Positions 32,261 through 44,207 of a DNA stretch of 64,000 nt are shown here, one piece after another. Source of the stretch: Microcebus murinus (Eukaryota; Chordata; Mammalia; Primates; Cheirogaleidae). Below the pieces are notes generated by a model that worked only from the letters and a program-made list of their open reading frames with translations, was not told where the DNA came from and searched no databases. The position numbers were made by a program, and so were the translations under genes. The stretch spans positions 16,378,001 to 16,442,000 of the forward strand of contig NC_134129.1 of assembly GCF_040939455.1 (NCBI RefSeq), given 5' to 3'. Each line of letters begins with the position of its first letter. Position 1 is the first letter of the stretch.

Positions 32261-32640
32261 AATTGCCCAAATGTTCCCCCTCTATTCCTAGTTAGCACTT
32301 GAAAAATCTGGTCTGTGTCCTCACAAAGCCATTTCTTATACACACCACACACACACACAAACACACACACACATAAAATAAAATAAATAAAAGTGGAGCA
32401 ATATTAAAAGTAATACTATTTTGCAAATTGCTTTTTTATTCAACAACACCATTAGCACACTTCAACACCTGTCTCTTGCTCCGACTCTCATGTTTTGTCA
32501 TAATTATCTAGAAATTGTGTTCCAGAAAATTATTATTTTTCCACTTAATTGTTCTTCAGTTCAATTACTCTTTGTTTACACGTGCATGAAATTTCCCAGC
32601 AACCTGGTCACCAATTATTTGGAATTAAGCATGGCTGGTT
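32261..32640 (-). repeat. Possible old L1 fragment with CA run
   Basis: TACTATTTTGCAAATTGCTT followed by TTTATTCAACA resembles antisense L1M 3' UTR, weakly. A broken (CA)n run is at 32341-32373. Confidence 0.3.
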
Positions 32641-34055
32641 TCTTTTCTTAACGCTGTTTCTTCTATGTCGAGTTGTCCTAATTTATTTATGTTTGTTAGT
32701 TGACAGTCGCCTAAGATCTCCAGCCTAATCAGATGCTTTAATTTTGCTGCCATCTGTTTCCTGCCCCCTTTTGGCTCTAAGCCATCACTCCCCCCCCCCA
32801 CACACACACACACTTGTCACTGTGTGGGTTTTGCCCGATGCCCCACAGCGCCCTCCTGGTTCCACATGATCCGCTGTGGCCGTCAGCATTTTGAAGCAGG
32901 GCTTTATGGAGATGTTTTCTTAGCCTCCTTCCCCTCCTTTCTTTAAGAGGAAGCCACTTGACTAATTTATAATTTAATTGGATTTTGTTGATAGCTAAAC
33001 CCACCACCATGGTCAGGAACGGTGAGGTGGTGCTTATTTTTAGAAATACATCGTGCCTGGGGCCCCATTATTGTTCTAATTTATAAAGCCCGGGTGCTTT
33101 GTGGTTTCTCCATTCCTAAAGACAGAATAAGTCCTCATACCTACAGCTGTGAAGATCCAGCACAACCTTGCTCTAAGAGAAGGTGGGGATAGCATTTGCA
33201 TGGTAATCACATCGGCCCAAAAAGAATCTACAGGAGTCTGCACCAAGAAACGGGCAGCTCCAGGCGATCCTGGGACTCCAGGATGTCACTACATTTGGAA
33301 ATCTAACATGTGCATAAATGGAGGAAAATAGCATAAAATGGCTGAATTAGTTGTAAAAAAAAATAGGCTGGGAAAAAAAGAAAAAACTAGTTTAATATGT
33401 AGAATTGTTGGGTGTTTTTTTTTTTTTTTCCCCAGAGAGTATTTTGTCTTAGACCAGAACTTTTCCATATACATTTCTTGGACATGTTACTTTATTTATT
33501 TATCGTGATATTTAGATCTTGCCTTAAAGTTCCAGTTTCTAGGGAGTCCAGTGCATATTTTCTTTTTCTGTGTTGGATTGAGAAGGGCAAGGAGGGAGAT
33601 GTGTTGAACCAAGCTGAGTCCTACCCCAGGGACGGGACATCCCTGTTCGGCTCTAGCTGATTGTGGCCGTGTGTGTGAACCAGGGCCCGGTGTTCTCAGA
33701 TCTTTTGATTTTTTTTTTTTTTTTTTTAAAGAGAAGCCTTACACTACCTACATAGAAATACAATGTCTGTAGCATCAGGTTGTTGAAAATAGTGCAGTGA
33801 TTTTTATGCATTTCCAAATTCAGGTTGGGGAATTGATGATAATTCCACAACCATGGTTTGGAACCGTGTAAATGAAGGAAACCGTGTAAATCCCAGCCAA
33901 GGCCAGCTTTGTCACCCCATCAGAGTCGCTGGCTACTAAAGGGCCCAGACGTCATGGGAAGCGTGACCCAGCTCTGCCGGGAGAAGCCAGTGTCTGCCTT
34001 CATTAGCCCATGAGACCGGGTCTTGGCTCAAGTATATTTGAGACAAGTTTTATCT

Positions 34056-34086
34056 TTTTGACATAGTTTATTTGTCTATGTCAAAA
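34056..34086. repeat. Hairpin with 11-bp perfect arms
   Basis: TTTTGACATAG (34056-34066) and CTATGTCAAAA (34076-34086) are exact reverse complements with a 9-base loop. Confidence 0.85.
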
Positions 34087-34272
34087 GTGAACCATTTATG
34101 CTCCATTCTGTTATACTGAAAAGAGGACAAATGTAAAGATAAGGAAATTCCCGAAGGCAGCAGACGACAGAAATGAAGAGCTGGGTATGCCCCAGGAAAC
34201 ACAGCTACCCTACAGAACGCCCGGCAAGAATAAAACTCAACTGTTTTAGCACCAACAGTTGTAAGTCATTGC

Positions 34273-34310
34273 GTTACCATGGAAACAGTGATAGAACCAT
34301 GGTTTCTGAA
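34273..34310. promoter_or_regulatory. Candidate RFX (X-box) palindrome with second palindrome
   Basis: GTTACCATGGAAAC (34273-34286) fits the known palindromic X-box pattern bound by RFX factors (GTNRCC-N(0-3)-RGYAAC type). About 8 bases on, AACCATGGTT is a second perfect palindrome. The surroundings look unique. Motif-level evidence only. Confidence 0.4.
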
Positions 34311-34976
34311 GCTATAATTTGTGCATTTATTCAGAACTACATCAAATCGACCCCAAACCATAGGTCCAAAGTGGCCTCTTCCATTTTCAAAAGCAGAGAC
34401 ATTGTGGCTCATTCTCTTGTTTGTTCCCATCCTCACCCAATACTTACTCTTGCAAAACACAATTCTTACACTTCCCAAAACCTGGAGCCTGGGACGCGCA
34501 GTTATTCACTTAGTTATGAACACCAGGCATCTCATCTTCTTATTTAAATGCTGTTTTACTGAGCACAAGTACGGTAAATATAATGTGATATTGATGCATT
34601 CTGCACGGAATTGCATTTAGAGCAACTTGACTCCATAGAAACTCTTGAAGTCTACCAAGTTGTGTGTAATGATTATAAATCCCTATTAATTATAAAGTAT
34701 ACCTTATGAATCCACCAGGTTCACCAACACCGTTGTTCCCATCCCTATCAGTGAGGATGACTCAGGCATCCATTAAACGTAACATAAGGTGTAGCAGCAC
34801 TGATGGTTCTAGATGGTTCTAGAAACAAGCCTCCACCATTGGGGAATCCCACAGATGGTTTCATAAACTTTTAAAATTAGCATATTATTGACCCAATAAT
34901 AGCTTCTTCTGAGAGATGTGTTTTATATTCCAGTCCACCCATATGGCATGGATATGCTGCTTAAGGGCCACATAAG

Positions 34977-35195
34977 TTTTTCTATATATATTAGTTGCCC
35001 AGCTAAGTTTTTCTATATATATTAGTTGGCCGATAAATTTCTTTCTATTTATAGTAGAGATGGGGTCTCGCTCTTGCTCAGGCTGGTCTCGAACTCCTGA
35101 TCTCGAGCAATCCACCCACCTCGACCTCCCAGAGTGCTAGGATTACAGGCGAGAGCCAACGCGCCCAGCCAAGCCACTGCTCCTAAAATAGCCAC
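34977..35195 (-). repeat. Alu half plus flank: duplicated segment
   Basis: An antisense Alu left half that ends GCGCCCAGCC and continues into AAGCCACTGCTCCTAAAATAG. The same Alu half, with the same unusual TGATCTCGAGC and GGCGAGAGCC words, and the same flank occur at 36735-36926. From 34997 the copy reads GCCCAGCTAAGTTTTTC without interruption, where the other locus has an inner Alu. A 30-base local repeat (AAGTTTTTCTATATATATTA twice) marks its left edge. Confidence 0.85.
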
Positions 35196-36223
35196 AAAGT
35201 TTTTATGAAAATACACACAGCATATGTGTAGTAGTTGATTTATAAACTGAATAGTCCCTGTGGTTTTCTTTTTTTTTTTTCTTCACCAAATGAGGGAAAT
35301 GCATAAAAACATCTAAAACTTGACCAATTATTTTAAGTTCAGCAAAGGTATTGTCTCAATCATGAAAGATTTTGTATTCACAAGTTTAAAATCTTCTAAC
35401 CTCCATTTTCAAAGTTAGTTATTTTCACTCTTGGTAAAGATCTTTCACAAAATTTATCAGCAAGGTAGGAGCCATCAAAGAAGTACAATGCTTATTGGCA
35501 ATGTTAGAAACTCCATAATGAACTGATACTAAGAGGCAATGAGTAAACAGTGTGCATTGGAAGAACTTGATATAATTGTAGATTGCAGAAAAGATAGGAA
35601 ACCCAAAGCGTACAGATATTTATCAGTGTGCACGTTAAAGCATTTTAAAGAAATTTTCAGCCAAAGTAGTCAGAGCAAAGCAAAGTGTCTGTGTTAAACT
35701 TTGCTACATACTTTCCATTTTACACACTAGTAAGCTTCTGTGATAAAACATACCAAATCTCAAATTGTTTCATTTCTGTTGCTTTGTAGAAAACTAAATT
35801 TTTGTTTGAATGAACCCCATCTTATGAAATTGAGATGTGGTTAGAGAAAAAAAATATCAAATTCCAGCGTGGATTGTTTATAAATAAAAGTCCTTCAGAT
35901 GATTCCCTTAACTTTATTCATTCATTAATGCTTCATTAATTCCAGTCAATTGCTATTTGAGTCAAGCTCATCTCCCTCCTTCCTATCCTTTATGAGTCAC
36001 GTCCTCCTGTAGTTACATGGCCTCGGATAAAGATGTATATTACATTATTTGATAACATTAACTCAGCAAACAGCCACAGTGCTCTAAACAACAATAGGAG
36101 ATTAAGGGGAGAATCTAACTCAGAAAGAAATATACAAGTATGCTTTCAGAACCTACCCACGCATCCATGCCATGCCCGTAGCGCTGTGCAAGATGCTAAC
36201 AGATGTATTTTGTTAAAAGCATG
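35196..36223. other. AT-rich apparently unique sequence
   Basis: No repeat or gene recognised. Confidence 0.45.
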
Positions 36224-36234
36224 AAGCCACTGCT

Positions 36235-36901
36235 TTTTTTTTTTTTTTTTTTTTTGAGACAGAGTCTCACTTTGTTGCCCAGGCTAGAGTGAGTGCCGTA
36301 GCGTCAGCCTAGCTCACAGCAACCTCAAACTCCTGGGCTCAAGCAATCCTCCTGCCTCAGCCTCCCGAGTAGCTGGGACTACAGGCATGCGCCACCATGC
36401 CCAGCTAAGTTTTTTTTTTTTGAGACAGAGTCTCGCTTTGTTGCCCAGGCTAGAGTGCAGTGGCATCAGCCTAGCTCACAGCAACCTCAAACTCCTGGGC
36501 TCGAGTGATCCTTCTGCCTCAGCCTCCCGGGTAGCTGGGACTACAGGCATGCGCCACCATGCCCGGCTAATTTTTTATATATATATCAGTTGGCCAATTA
36601 ATTTCTTTCTATTTATAGTAGAGACGGGGTCTCGCTCTTGCTCAGGCTGGTTTTGAACTCCTGACCTTGAGCAATCCGCCCGCCTCGGCCTCCCAAGAGC
36701 TAGGATTACAGGCGTGAGCCACAGCGCCCGGCCCTAAGTTTTTCTATATATATTAGTTGGCCAAATAATTTCTTTCTATTTATAGTAGATACAGGGTCTC
36801 GCTCTTGCTCAGGCTGGTCTCGAACTCCTGATCTCGAGCGATCCTCCCGCCTCGGCCTCCCAGAGTGCTAGGATTACAGGCGAGAGCCACCGCGCCCGGC
36901 C
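36235..36901 (-). mobile_element. Outer Alu SINE, antisense, split by a second Alu
   Basis: Outer element occupies 36235-36414 and 36734-36901. Target duplication AAGCCACTGCT (36224-36234) / AAGACACTGCT (36902-36912). It carries the unusual words TGATCTCGAGC and GGCGAGAGCC, shared with the segment at 34977-35195. Confidence 0.95.
36415..36733 (-). mobile_element. Inner Alu SINE nested in Alu
   Basis: Complete antisense long-linker Alu inserted in the linker of the outer Alu, same orientation. Perfect target duplication CTAAGTTTTT at 36405-36414 and 36734-36743. Confidence 0.95.
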
Positions 36902-37069
36902 AAGACACTGCTCCTAAAATAGTCACATTGGGAAAATAAGCACACGTGAATCACGTAATGAGCAGCGCAAGGCAGAGAGGGTTTGAGTGTCATATAAGTG
37001 ATGCCAAAGATAAATCTGGACAAGGTTCAGAGCCTAAGTGTTAGATAAAGGCAGGATAGAGGCAGGAAA

Positions 37070-37300
37070 AGAGCAGTGGCTCTCGGATCAGACAGTCTTA
37101 GAAATGAATCTTGTTTTCACCACTTCATAGCAGCGTCATGGTCTATGTCACTGAGCTCTGACTTCCTTATCTGTAAAATGGGGATCAGGATGTCCCCTTT
37201 ACAAGTTGTCATGATGATGAGATGAGATAACGTGTGGGAAGTACATGGTGTGTCCTGCTGTATAAGGAGGCTCCCGTTCCATGGTGGCTATTACTGTCAC
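37070..37300 (+). repeat. MIR SINE, sense
   Basis: AGCAGTGGCTCTCGGATCAG, TTTTCACCACTTCATAGCAG, CTTCCTTATCTGTAAAATGG and GATGAGATGAGATAACG give the MIR order. Confidence 0.78.
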
Positions 37301-37456
37301 TGCTGTGACCAGGGCACAGGTAGGGCAGCCAGTCCTCTTGCAAAAGACACGCTTGAACTTGAGCACCCAGTGAAAGATTTGATTAGGGTCTGGCGTTTAA
37401 AGGCAGGAACTGACCAGAGGGTTGGCCACTAGAATTTTGTATTAAAAATGTGCTAG

Positions 37457-37805
37457 ATGTAATCCTAGCCCTCTGGGAGGCGGAGACGGGCGGATCGCTC
37501 GAGGTCAGTAGTTCGAAACCAGCCTGAGCGAGACCCCCCACCCATCTCTACTAAAAATAGAAAGAAACAAATTGACCAACTAAAAACATATATACAAAAA
37601 ATGAGCCGGGCATGGTGGTGCATGCCTGCAGTCCCAGCTACTTGGGAGGCTGAGGCAGGAGGATCGCTTGAGCCCAGGAGTTGGAGGTTGCTGTGAGCTA
37701 GGCTGACGCCACGGCACTCACTCTAGCCCCGGGGAACAAAGTGAGACTCTGTCTCAAAAATAAAATAAAATAAAATAAAATAAAATAAAATAAAATAAAA
37801 TAAAA
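37457..37805 (+). mobile_element. Alu SINE, 5'-truncated, with TAAAA-repeat tail
   Basis: Starts at TGTAATCCTAGCCCTCTGG, missing about 24 bases. The tail is nine or so AAAAT units (37761-37803). GTGCTAGA flanks both sides, the remnant of the target duplication. Confidence 0.93.
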
Positions 37806-37985
37806 GTGTGCTAGAGAATTTTAAAGTATATAGGAGTCAGATTACAGAGGCCCTTGAATGCCAGGAAGACTACGCTCGATGGGCAGTTGGGAGTCATTGG
37901 AAGACTTTGAGCAAGGAAGTCACCTAATGAAATTGATATTTTAAGGCTCTTACTCTGATCTGATAATCAGATATACAAACTGGGT
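37806..37985 (-). repeat. L2-like fragment, antisense
   Basis: CAGAGGCCCTTGAATGCCAG and GAAGACTTTGAGCAAGGAAG with GTCACCTAATGAAATTGAT recall the antisense internal part of L2-type repeats. Confidence 0.4.
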
Positions 37986-39640
37986 TGGAAATGAGGGGGT
38001 CAAGAACAAAGGGTGAGAAAGAGAGAATGAACGTTTATTGAACATATGCGGTTTATCTATGTCTTGACCATGGCCTGAGAGCCCAATTCTGATCCCAAAT
38101 GGGCTTCCCACAAAGCAAAAATCAATTTCTCTTCCTCTTTGATAAAATGGAAAGTGAAAACACAGAAGGGCTTTTCAGAATTCCGAAGGGACTACAGCAG
38201 AGAAACCAATCTACCATCTTGAGAGGAAAATATATGGTGCTCGTAAAAGGAAATCTCAGAATTCAAATTCCGTTTGACAGAACATTTTTGTCAGTATTAA
38301 AATACTATAAATGTGTGTATTTTTTTCTTTTAACACCCCGGCATTTTCTTTTCCATGTTCTTTCTGCCTATCCTTTTGCACTTAGAGTAAAACAGACATG
38401 AGGCATAATTGCTTCATGAAATTCTCCACGAAAATCTGCTTTCATTAAAACCAAACTGTCTTACAATGAAAGCTGTTTGAAACAAACTGTCCTCTGAACA
38501 TCTGTAAGAAAGTATACAGGAGCTCAATTATCAACATCAAGAGTTGTATCCGAGAAAATGCTTTTACAGTTGAGGGTGGGCCAAGGAAAGGTGATTTCAT
38601 TCCAACAGACCTCCTGGTCCATGGAACCCTCTTTAGATTCATAAAAGGGTTGAAGGGCTGGAGTTCTATTAGATTCCAGTCAATGCTAGTAAATAGCTCA
38701 GTAAATCAGACAGCATGACTTTTTCTAGACTTATATTCATTTTTCTTTTCAGAAGTAACTCTTCAACATGCTGTTCTTATTAAGGAGAATTCTCGGAACC
38801 ATGTGGCCCCTCAAGAGTCAATTTGTGTTTCCAATTAATTTTCAGAAAATATTACACTTACTGCCTAACATTGGCCAACACTCTTAAAAAGAACTGTAGC
38901 ACCACTATTTTATTTTCACTGAATGTAATCTTCATAAAAATGTCCATATTCTGGCTTACCATGAAGTCTAATGTTCCAAGCAGATAGTCAAGATCTATAT
39001 TTCTCAGGGTTGGGTTGAACTATGACATTATGATCATTTTTGCATTGTTATCATGTTTATCATACATTTTTTTCCCTTGGCCTTGCTTGGCCAGGATGAA
39101 TTCTCTGACCTATAATTAAAGCAATTAGACATTTTTCTGTGAAAAGATAACTTCAGAACCAAGAGAATGTAAGTGTTCAAAAAAAAGACTTAAGGTTTGG
39201 AGGCTGTGAAAGGTTTTGCTTTTATATGCACTTGTGTATCCAGGGTGTGTCTCATATAGGTTTGCCTTTTTCATTGGTTACATAAAATGCTCTAATTTGG
39301 CAGGCAGTTGCTGATTGGCAATGGAAATTTCTCTGTAATGTACTATTGGGTTGGGTTTCATTAAACGAGATACAAATACTGGCTGAGGGGGAAACTGCCA
39401 ATCTTACCCTCAAATCTGACTCTAAACTCAGAATCAAGCTTCCATTTCAAATTATTGCTAAATAAAACCCATTTTTAAGTACCTGGCATGAAATCACTTA
39501 AATTCTGTCTTTTTATTGGAAAATATATAATGCCTTCAGCTTGAGACATATATTTTATGTCTTTATAATTTTGTATTATGAGAAAGACCTGTTTGTTTAA
39601 GAGCTCCATACATTAATTTAATATGTAACTCATGAAAATG
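37986..39640. other. AT-rich apparently unique sequence
   Basis: No gene. A 100-codon frame at 38099-38401 has no recognisable content. Composition and lack of repeats make it a candidate for conserved non-coding DNA. Confidence 0.4.
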
Positions 39641-41190
39641 AAAGTCCCTTGTCACCCAACTTCTCAGAAAATATCTTACTATTTGGGGAAATATTTTTCC
39701 ATACTTTTTTCCCACATAGTTAACTAACATACATATGCATATATTCCTTAAAATGGAATCACTGTATACCTAAACTTCTACAACTCACTTTTCTCTGTTA
39801 GACATCTTTTCTTGCTGTTGTATACAAACCTACCTTATTCTTTTTTGACAGGAATATTATATTTCCTTTGTTGAGTGGCCCATAATTTATCTAGACAGTG
39901 CTTTATTGATAGGCATTTATATGAGACATTAATTTTTTTTTATTCATTTTAAAATTTACATACAACAAAATTCACTTTTTTGTGTAAAGTTCTATGAGTT
40001 TTGATGAATGAATACAGTCATGTAACCACCACCCCAGTTCAGGTACAGAACTGTTTCGTCACCCCAAAAGTTTCCCTATACTGTCCCTTTGTATCAACCC
40101 TTTCCTCCACCACCAGCCCTTGGCAATCACCGATCTGTTTTCTGTTCTTATAATCTTGCCTTTTCCAGAATGACATAAAAATTAAATCGTGTAGAATGTA
40201 GCCTCTTGAATATAGCTTCTTTCACTTAGCATAATGTGTTTGAGAGCCATCAGTAGTTTGTTTGTTTGTTTGTTTGTTTATTGAGACAGGATCTCACTCT
40301 GTCACCTGGGCTAGACTACAGTGGTATCATAGCTCACAGCAACCTCAAACTCCTGGGCTCAAGTGATCCTCCTGCTCTGGCCTCCTGGGTAGCTGGGACT
40401 GTAGGTGCATGCCACCACACCCAGCTAATTTTTCTATTTTTTGTAGAGATGAGATCTTGTTATGTTGCTCAGGCTGGTCTCCAACTCCTGGCCTCAAACA
40501 ATCCTCCTGCCTCAGCCTCCAAAGAGCTAGTCTTATAGGTGTGAGCCACCAAGGCCGGCATTTATTTCTATCGTTGAGCAGACTTTCATTGTGTGGAGGT
40601 AACAATTTACTTAACCTTAGACAGTTGGAGAACATCTGGGTTGCTGCCAGTTTTTGAAATTATAAGTAAAGCCATTATAAATATTCATGTGTAGGCTTTT
40701 GTGTGAACATAAACTTTAATTTCACTTGGGTAAATGCTCAGGATTAGGACTACTTGGTCATATGATAAGTGTATGTTTAACTTTATAAAAAACTGCCAGA
40801 CTTTTTTTCCAAAGTATCTTTACCAGTTTGCATTCTCACCACTAATGTATGAGAGTTCCAGCCCTGCATATCCTTACCAACATTTGGTATTGTCAGGGGT
40901 TTTTGGTTTTGTTTTTTGAGCCATTCTAATAGGCATGTGGTGGTATCTCATTGTGATTTTAAGTTGCATTTCCCTAGTGACTAATGATGTTGAGTAACTT
41001 TTCATTTGCTTATTTGCCATTGATGTATCTTCTTAGGTAAAATATTCATTCGAATCTTTTCTCATTTTTCCATTAGGTTGTTTTCTTCCTATTGAGTTTT
41101 GAGAATTCTTTGTATTTTCTGGATGCCAGTTCTTTATCAGATTTTGTTTTGCAAATATTTTCTCCCAGCCTGTGTTTGTCATTTCTCTCA
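39641..41190 (-). mobile_element. Long old L1 (L1M-type) relic, antisense
   Basis: Antisense L1M 3' UTR order is clear over 1.3 kb: GTCATGTAACCACCACCCCA, AGCTTCTTTCACTTAGCATA, CATCTGGGTTGCTGCCAG, GGTCATATGATAAGTGTATG, AATGTATGAGAGTTCCAG, TGGTGGTATCTCATTGTGAT, AGTTCTTTATCAGATTTTG. The 39641-39930 part is a weaker L1-like piece. An AluJ is inserted at 40281-40558. Confidence 0.8.
40255..40558 (-). mobile_element. Alu SINE, AluJ-like, antisense, nested in L1
   Basis: Body 40281-40558 without the lemur linker segment; 5' end degraded (CCAAGGCCGGC). Tail is (TTTG)n at 40255-40279. Confidence 0.92.
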
Positions 41191-42380
41191 ACTGCTTCTA
41201 AATTTATCCCGAGAAATGAAACTTCCAAATCCCATTTACACCACACTTTTGTTTATAGCTTAATGAAGTCAAAATGAACACATTTTATAGTTAAACTCAA
41301 GTCATAACAACTTGAATTGTTTAAGGCACAGATCTTCAAAGTGGGGTGCATGCACAAGATGATTCAAAGGGGCATGAAAGAAAATACTAGAACTTTCATT
41401 CTTGCTCTCTGGGCCTCTGACAACTTATTTGCCAGAAGGCCTTGCCTTGTTCTCTTGCCTCTTGGAGTAGTTTAATAGGATGTGGTACTCACAGGGTTGG
41501 ACAGGGTGGGAAGAACAAAGTTAATGAAAAGCAATGTGTACACACTTTGGTTTAAATTTTTTTGGTAGGATTTTCCCAAAAATGAAGATTGGTGTTAAAC
41601 TTTTCCAGATTCTTCCTAATAGAGAAAGTGTGAACTTACAGAATGATTTTCCCTTATATACACACATCACACATCAGAAGGAAATTTTTATAGCTCAAAA
41701 ACATTTGATATTTGTTTAAGCCCAAAATAATAGAATTCTTTTTATTGCTAAAAAGCTTGCCTTTCTTCTTGTACTGGAACAGAGTATGAGAAACTGCCAT
41801 ATTTTTGGTTTCAACCGGCAGGATCTCGAAGCAAGGTATAAAATATATGTTATAGAACATGCATTTATCAGGGATATGGTTCAGAAAATAACCTGCCTGC
41901 CTACCTGTCTCTCTCATCTCCAGTTTGTCAACTTACTATACAGTGGTCCTACTTAACCATCATAAGTCCTGAGGATATTTTCTTAACTAACTGAATCAAA
42001 TTTGTGGTAGAAGAATTCAGAGAAAAAGTTATTTTAGCAAACTTGAAAAGAGCCAGACAGGCACTCTTCTTTTATAACTAACTCATAAAATCCTTGACTG
42101 GAGAAAACTTAGAATCCTGGAGAAGAATGTTCTTCCTTCTACCTTCCCCCCCCCCCTCCCTCTGTCTCCGCCTCCTTCCCTTCTCGTCTTCCATCCATGT
42201 GGAATAGGTCCCACTGAGCCATGTTATGAGGGAATGACGGAAGGAATATGACAGTACCTCCCTGATGGAACGGAGAACAGAGATCCACACGACACAAATG
42301 ATGCTAGAGTATGACTCGCAGAGATTTATCCTGCAAAATATACTTTCACCAAGGTACACTAATATTTGTTAATAAAAAAA
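41191..42380. other. Apparently unique sequence with CT-rich run
   Basis: CT-rich run with a C homopolymer at 42139-42184. GATCTTCAAAGTGGGGTGCA at about 41331 is weakly hAT-like. No gene recognised. Confidence 0.35.
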
Positions 42381-42396
42381 ATATTGCTAGTCTTTT

Positions 42397-42716
42397 GGCT
42401 GGACGCAGTGGCTCACGCCTGTAATCCTAGCACTCTGGGAGGCCGAGGCGGGCGGATTGCTCAAGGTCAGGAGTTTGAAACCAGCCTGAGCAAGAGCGAG
42501 ACCCTGTCTCTACTATAAATAGAAAGAAATTTATTGGCCAACAAATATATATAGAAAAACTTAGCCGGGCATGGTGGCACATGCCTGTAGTCCCAGCTAC
42601 TCGGGAGGCTGAGGCAGGAGGATCGCTTGAGCCCAGGAGTTGGAGGTTGCTGTGAGCTAGGCTGACGCCACTCACTCTAGCCTGGGCAACAAAGTGACAT
42701 TCTGTATCAAAAAAAG

Positions 42717-42752
<36 letters not shown>
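42397..42752 (+). mobile_element. Alu SINE with A-(TA)n tail
   Basis: Complete long-linker Alu. Its A tail ends in about nine TA units (42733-42752). Perfect 16-base target duplication ATATTGCTAGTCTTTT at 42381-42396 and 42753-42768. The TA run appears seeded by the duplication's own ATAT start. Confidence 0.96.
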
Positions 42753-42761
<9 letters not shown>

Positions 42762-42768
42762 GTCTTTT

Positions 42769-43792
42769 GTCTAATTTGCCAAAAGAAAGAAGTTAATGGA
42801 TAAAACTTTAAGCATTTCTCATATATTTTTCTTTAAACTTTAATACTCACTACCACTAGGCTATCCCACAATGAAGAAAATAATGGGCTCTGAATTAGCC
42901 CCCAAATTTCCTTACCTTCCATTTCCCGTTTGCATATCAATTGTTCATTCTCTTCTACAAATCATCCCCCAGACTTCCAGGTGAAGAATTTAAAGACTTG
43001 CCAAAGTGGCCGATGCAGAGAGTACATGCAGTTATAGACATTGGGCCTGGGAAGGGCCCACGCTTGCTGGGAACCCAACCCTGGGCAGGTCAGCTGACTT
43101 GACTTAAGGTCACTGCCCTAGACACTTCAGAGCTGGCCTAGCTCTTTCCTGGGACTCACTGCCCGAGAGCACGAAGACAGTTGCCAAGGAAAGAGGCGTG
43201 TGGGGCTGGGCAACTGAGCAGGCCTCATGAAGGGGGCAGGCACACAAGGCCTGGGAAGATGGGAAGAAGAGGGAGAGCTGCGAGGATGTGTCTGCAGAGT
43301 TCTCGAGTTTAGAATACTCCAGGGAAACTAGCTTGTGGTTCTTAGGACAAGGCTGGCTCAGTCAGGGACAGGTCCTCTGACCGATAATGCAGTCACTTAG
43401 GAACTTAAAGGATCTATTACTTTGGGGTGTGTTCATTCTGGCAGGTGGCTGGGGTGATGGGTAATTCATTGCTGTTTCCAAACAGCAAATCGTGCACATA
43501 TCATTTGACAAGAGAAGTTGTTTTATAACTTCACGCTTTTACTAGTAGGGGAAATCTGGAAGAGTTAGTAACCGTTTTCAACTCCGAAATTTGTTCATTC
43601 CTTGCTTTTCCCTTTTTTTGAAAATGGTTTAAATTTAAAAGTTTGGATTTTATTACGTTTCTTCTACTTGCCTTGCACCACACTCTATTTGAATTGTCTT
43701 TAAGTAGTAGCAGTTGCTACCACGCTAGTAACCTAGAAGTTATGGAGTGATTCAGACATCCAGAAGGATCTGGCTCCCAGTGCGATTGCCTA
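42769..43792. other. Apparently unique sequence
   Basis: Moderate GC at 43000-43400; no repeat or gene recognised. Confidence 0.4.
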
Positions 43793-43806
43793 AAAAACAG
43801 CTTGAT

Positions 43807-44207
43807 TGTGGAACTGCAAACCAGTTCAGCCTCTGTGGAAAGCAATATGGAGATACCTTAAAGCGAGACAAGTGGATCTACCATTTGATCCAGCAATCCC
43901 ACTACTGGGCATCTACCCAAAAGAACAAAAGTCACTCTATGAAAAAGACACCTGCACTCGAATGTTTATAGCAGCACAATTCACAATTGTAAAGATGTGG
44001 AAACAACCCAAGTGCCCATCAATACATGAGTGGATTAATAAAATGTGGTCTATGTACACCATGGAGTACTATTCAGCTCTAAGAAACAACGGTGATCTAG
44101 CACCTCTTGTATTTTCCTGGCTAGAGCTGGAACCCATTCTACTAAGTGAAGTATCCCAAGAATGGAAAAACAAGCACCACATGGACTCACCAGCAAATTG
44201 GTATTAA
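43807..44207 (+). pseudogene. L1 ORF2 protein, C-terminal fragment
   Basis: From the insertion point the ORF2 frame stays open for about 133 codons to its stop. It contains the familiar L1 ORF2 C-terminal order: QPLWKAIW, PAIPLLGIYPKE, KDTCTRMFIAAQFT, WKQPKCPSIHEWI, MEYYSALRN. The endonuclease and reverse transcriptase domains are absent through 5' truncation, so it cannot act. The lack of frame damage suggests a recent insertion. Confidence 0.88.

Larger units (their letters stand above)
32641..34976. other. Apparently unique sequence with several short signals
   Basis: Contains a C-run followed by (CA)n at 32790-32813, T-runs at 33415-33430 and 33709-33727, an 18-base-period duplication of AACCGTGTAAAT (33862-33873, 33880-33891), a hairpin at 34056-34086 and an RFX-like palindrome at 34273-34286. 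No gene was recognised. Confidence 0.4.
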
